Assembly (NCBI GenBank): GCA_902782875.1
Contig: CACZPE010000094.1
Coordinates: 1 to 5,692, forward strand
Direction of reading: 5' to 3'
DNA: 5,692 nt
Source: an uncultured Ruminococcus sp.
GTDB lineage: Bacteria; Bacillota_A; Clostridia; Oscillospirales; Ruminococcaceae
Within the stretch, counting starts at the first letter, position 1, and each line of letters begins with the position of its first letter. The notes under the pieces are model-generated. The model ran no database searches, was not told where the DNA came from, and saw only the letters and a list, made by a program, of their open reading frames with translations. Of this stretch, positions 4,446 to 5,692 are shown piece after piece. The translations under genes and the position numbers were made by a program.

Positions 4446-5444
4446 ATGGAAGCTGGAACCTTTGTACTTATCATACTTGTAGTGATCTTACTCCTGATAG
4501 TTATATCAGGTATCAAGATCGTGCCTCAGGCACAGATCTATGTAGTGGAGCGCCTCGGCGCTTTCAAGGCTGACCTTCACACAGGTCCGCACTATGTTGT
4601 ACCCCTTCTTGACAAGGTGGTAAAGAAGGTCTCCATCAAGGAGCAGGTAGTTGACTTCAAGCCGCAGCCCGTTATCACAAAGGATAATGTTACAATGCAG
4701 ATAGATACCGTTGTATTCTTCACGGTAACCGATGCAAAGCTCTATACCTACGGTATTGAAAGACCCCTTTCCGCTATAGAGAATCTTTCCGCTACCACAC
4801 TGAGAAATATCATCGGTGAGATGGAACTCGATGCAACGCTCACATCCCGTGACGTTATCAACTCCAAGATCACATCCATACTCGACCAGGCTACCGATAA
4901 GTGGGGCATCAAGGTCAGCAGAGTAGAGCTCAAGAACATCATCCCGCCCAGAGAGATCCAGGACGCGATGGAAAAGCAGATGAAGGCTGAGCGTGAAAGA
5001 AGAGAAAAGATCCTTCAGGCTGAAGGTGAAAAGAAGTCTCAGGTGCTCGTTGCAGAGGGTGAAAAGGAGTCCAAGATACTCCGCGCAGAGGCTGAGAAGC
5101 AGGCTGCCATACTCAAGGCAGAGGCTGAAAAGGAAGCTACAATACTCCGCGCAGACGCTGTAAGACAGCAGAAGATACTTGAGGCAGAGGGTGAAGCTGA
5201 GTCTATCAGAAACGTACAGCAGGCTCTTGCTGATACTATCGTACAGCTCAATCAGGCTAATCCTTCCCAGAATGTCATCGCTATCAAGAGCCTTGAAGCA
5301 TTCGGCAAGGCTGCTGACGGTAAGGCTACCAAGATCATCATTCCTTCTGAGATACAGGGACTTGCAGGTATGGCATCCTCTCTCAAGGAGATCATATCCA
5401 CTGATACACCGCAGTATAACAACAATCCCCAGCAGTATCAGTAA
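4446..5444 (+). CDS. Stomatin-like SPFH/Band 7 protein
   Basis: A 332-residue membrane-anchored SPFH protein, expected to form large oligomeric rings or cages on the inner face of the cytoplasmic membrane and to organise lipid-protein microdomains. Residues 5-22 form one hydrophobic anchor. The SPFH domain follows (about 24-185), with VPQAQIYVVERLGAF at 26-40, GPHYVVPLLDKV at 47-58, a TKDNVTMQIDTVVFFTVTD stretch at 78-96 and IKVSRVELKNIIPPREI at 155-171. A charged helical segment then runs to about 255 and contains six consecutive 11-residue repeats (189-254). The C terminus is the family-like helix around 260-315 and a short Gln/Asn-rich tail. It is closer to stomatin/QmcA than to long flotillins. 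The start has AAAGGAAG at 4430-4437. It follows nfeD by 19 bp and ends with a strong terminator. Alanine is mostly GCT (21 of 34), unlike whiA, suggesting high expression. Confidence 0.93.
   Translation: MEAGTFVLIILVVILLLIVISGIKIVPQAQIYVVERLGAFKADLHTGPHYVVPLLDKVVKKVSIKEQVVDFKPQPVITKDNVTMQIDTVVFFTVTDAKLYTYGIERPLSAIENLSATTLRNIIGEMELDATLTSRDVINSKITSILDQATDKWGIKVSRVELKNIIPPREIQDAMEKQMKAERERREKILQAEGEKKSQVLVAEGEKESKILRAEAEKQAAILKAEAEKEATILRADAVRQQKILEAEGEAESIRNVQQALADTIVQLNQANPSQNVIAIKSLEAFGKAADGKATKIIIPSEIQGLAGMASSLKEIISTDTPQYNNNPQQYQ
5010..5207 (+). repeat. Six in-frame 33-nt repeats coding hendecads in the SPFH gene
   Basis: Residues 189-254 divide exactly into six units of 11: ILQAEGEKKSQ, VLVAEGEKESK, ILRAEAEKQAA, ILKAEAEKEAT, ILRADAVRQQK and ILEAEGEAESI. 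The hydrophobic pair at positions 1-2 and the A at position 4 are kept in every unit, the pattern of a right-handed hendecad coiled coil or long straight helix. DNA at 5076-5094 and 5142-5160 matches at 18 of 19 bases, a two-unit (66 nt) offset, hinting at past duplication. Confidence 0.85.
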
Positions 5445-5446
5445 TA

Positions 5447-5474
5447 GTGAATAACGAAGAGTGAATAGTGAATA
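5447..5474 (+). repeat. GTGAATA heptamer repeats after the SPFH stop
   Basis: GTGAATA occurs at 5447-5453, 5461-5467 and 5468-5474; the last two are directly adjacent, and the first two are spaced by exactly one heptamer length. Similar-looking AATAGTAA follows. The first copy overlaps the run of stop codons TAA TAG TGA at 5442-5450. Confidence 0.6.
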
Positions 5475-5505
5475 GATAATAGTAATCAACTCTGTGTAAT
5501 AATTC

Positions 5506-5539
5506 AAGCGGCATATACATTTTGTATATGCCGCTTTTT
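5506..5539 (+). terminator. Strong intrinsic terminator of the nfeD-SPFH operon
   Basis: A perfect 13-bp stem pairs 5506-5518 with 5524-5536 around the loop ATTTT, and five T occupy 5535-5539. On the reverse strand no matching T-run follows the stem, so it acts mainly on + strand transcripts. Its core (5513-5529) is the second copy of the palindrome seen at 2757-2773. Confidence 0.92.
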
Positions 5540-5540
5540 C

Positions 5541-5692
5541 TGCGTGACTTACTCTTCCACCGTGCTGCGCACGGCGGAAGGGTCCCTCCGCATACGAAAG
5601 ATACCTGTTTCGCAAATTTATCCTCCCGGGATAAATATATTTGTGAAATAGCTGCGGGCTCAGCATTGTCCGAAGTGTAAGCTGTCAGTAGA
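5541..5692 (+). other. Gene-free structured tail, possible RNA leader or dispersed element
   Basis: No plausible coding frame or RNA gene is recognised in these 152 nt. Hairpins dominate: 5554-5565 pairs with 5569-5580 (one A-C mismatch), 5574-5578 with 5587-5591, 5595-5599 with 5608-5612, 5608-5616 with 5640-5648, and inside that 5617-5623 with 5629-5635. Several of these exclude one another. The region lies just after the operon terminator and runs off the window, so it could be the leader of the next gene, an unknown RNA, or a palindromic intergenic repeat. Confidence 0.4.

Noticed and set aside
5010..5207. A CRISPR-like or mobile tandem array.
   Set aside because: The periodicity is 33 nt in frame with a hendecad protein repeat and no spacers, so it is coding structure.
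4506..5666. A 386-codon open frame on the - strand across the SPFH gene.
   Set aside because: It is antisense to a clear SPFH gene, has a Leu/Ser/Cys/Tyr-rich composition with no family pattern, and arises from the codon bias of the + strand gene.

Overview
The window looks like a chromosomal segment of a Gram-positive anaerobe of the class Clostridia, most likely a Ruminococcus-like member of the Oscillospiraceae. This rests on the presence of whiA and recX of the Firmicutes type, strong GGAGG-like ribosome binding sites, sigma-A style promoters (TTGAAA, 17 bp, TGnTAnAAT), heavy use of ATA for isoleucine, and AT-rich intergenic hairpins. The genus is an inference from style, not from a search. 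All six main genes lie on the + strand.

Layout: (1) 1-593, recX, a regulator of RecA, whose true start probably lies just left of the window. (2) 594-788, an intergenic region holding a good extended -10 promoter with a strong intrinsic terminator hairpin starting only about 7 nt after the predicted transcription start. (3) 789-2750, a two-gene unit: an ArsB/NhaD (ion transporter superfamily) permease, then 18 bp later a cytidylate-kinase-like P-loop protein. (4) 2751-2883, an intergenic region with an AT-rich palindrome and a GC-rich two-part hairpin ahead of whiA. (5) 2884-3798, whiA, here without its usual rapZ/yvcK neighbours. (6) 3799-3994, a weak terminator, a near-consensus promoter and a 15-codon leader ORF that overlaps the next start codon. 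(7) 3995-5444, an NfeD-like membrane protein and a stomatin-like SPFH protein, a classic membrane-microdomain pair. (8) 5445-5692, heptamer repeats, a 13-bp perfect terminator, and a gene-free tail rich in mutually exclusive hairpins.

Functionally these are mostly housekeeping units: recombination control, ion or anion transport, cell-division/chromosome control, and membrane organisation. No mobile element, CRISPR array, phage gene or defence system is visible. The points most worth a second look are in the leaders and intergenic DNA: the promoter-plus-terminator leader of the permease, the leader ORF overlapping nfeD by ATGA, a 17-nt palindrome that recurs 2.7 kb apart, and the structured tail. 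The six-fold 11-residue repeat and the very different alanine codon choice of the stomatin-like gene are also notable. No wholly new system can be claimed from this sequence alone.
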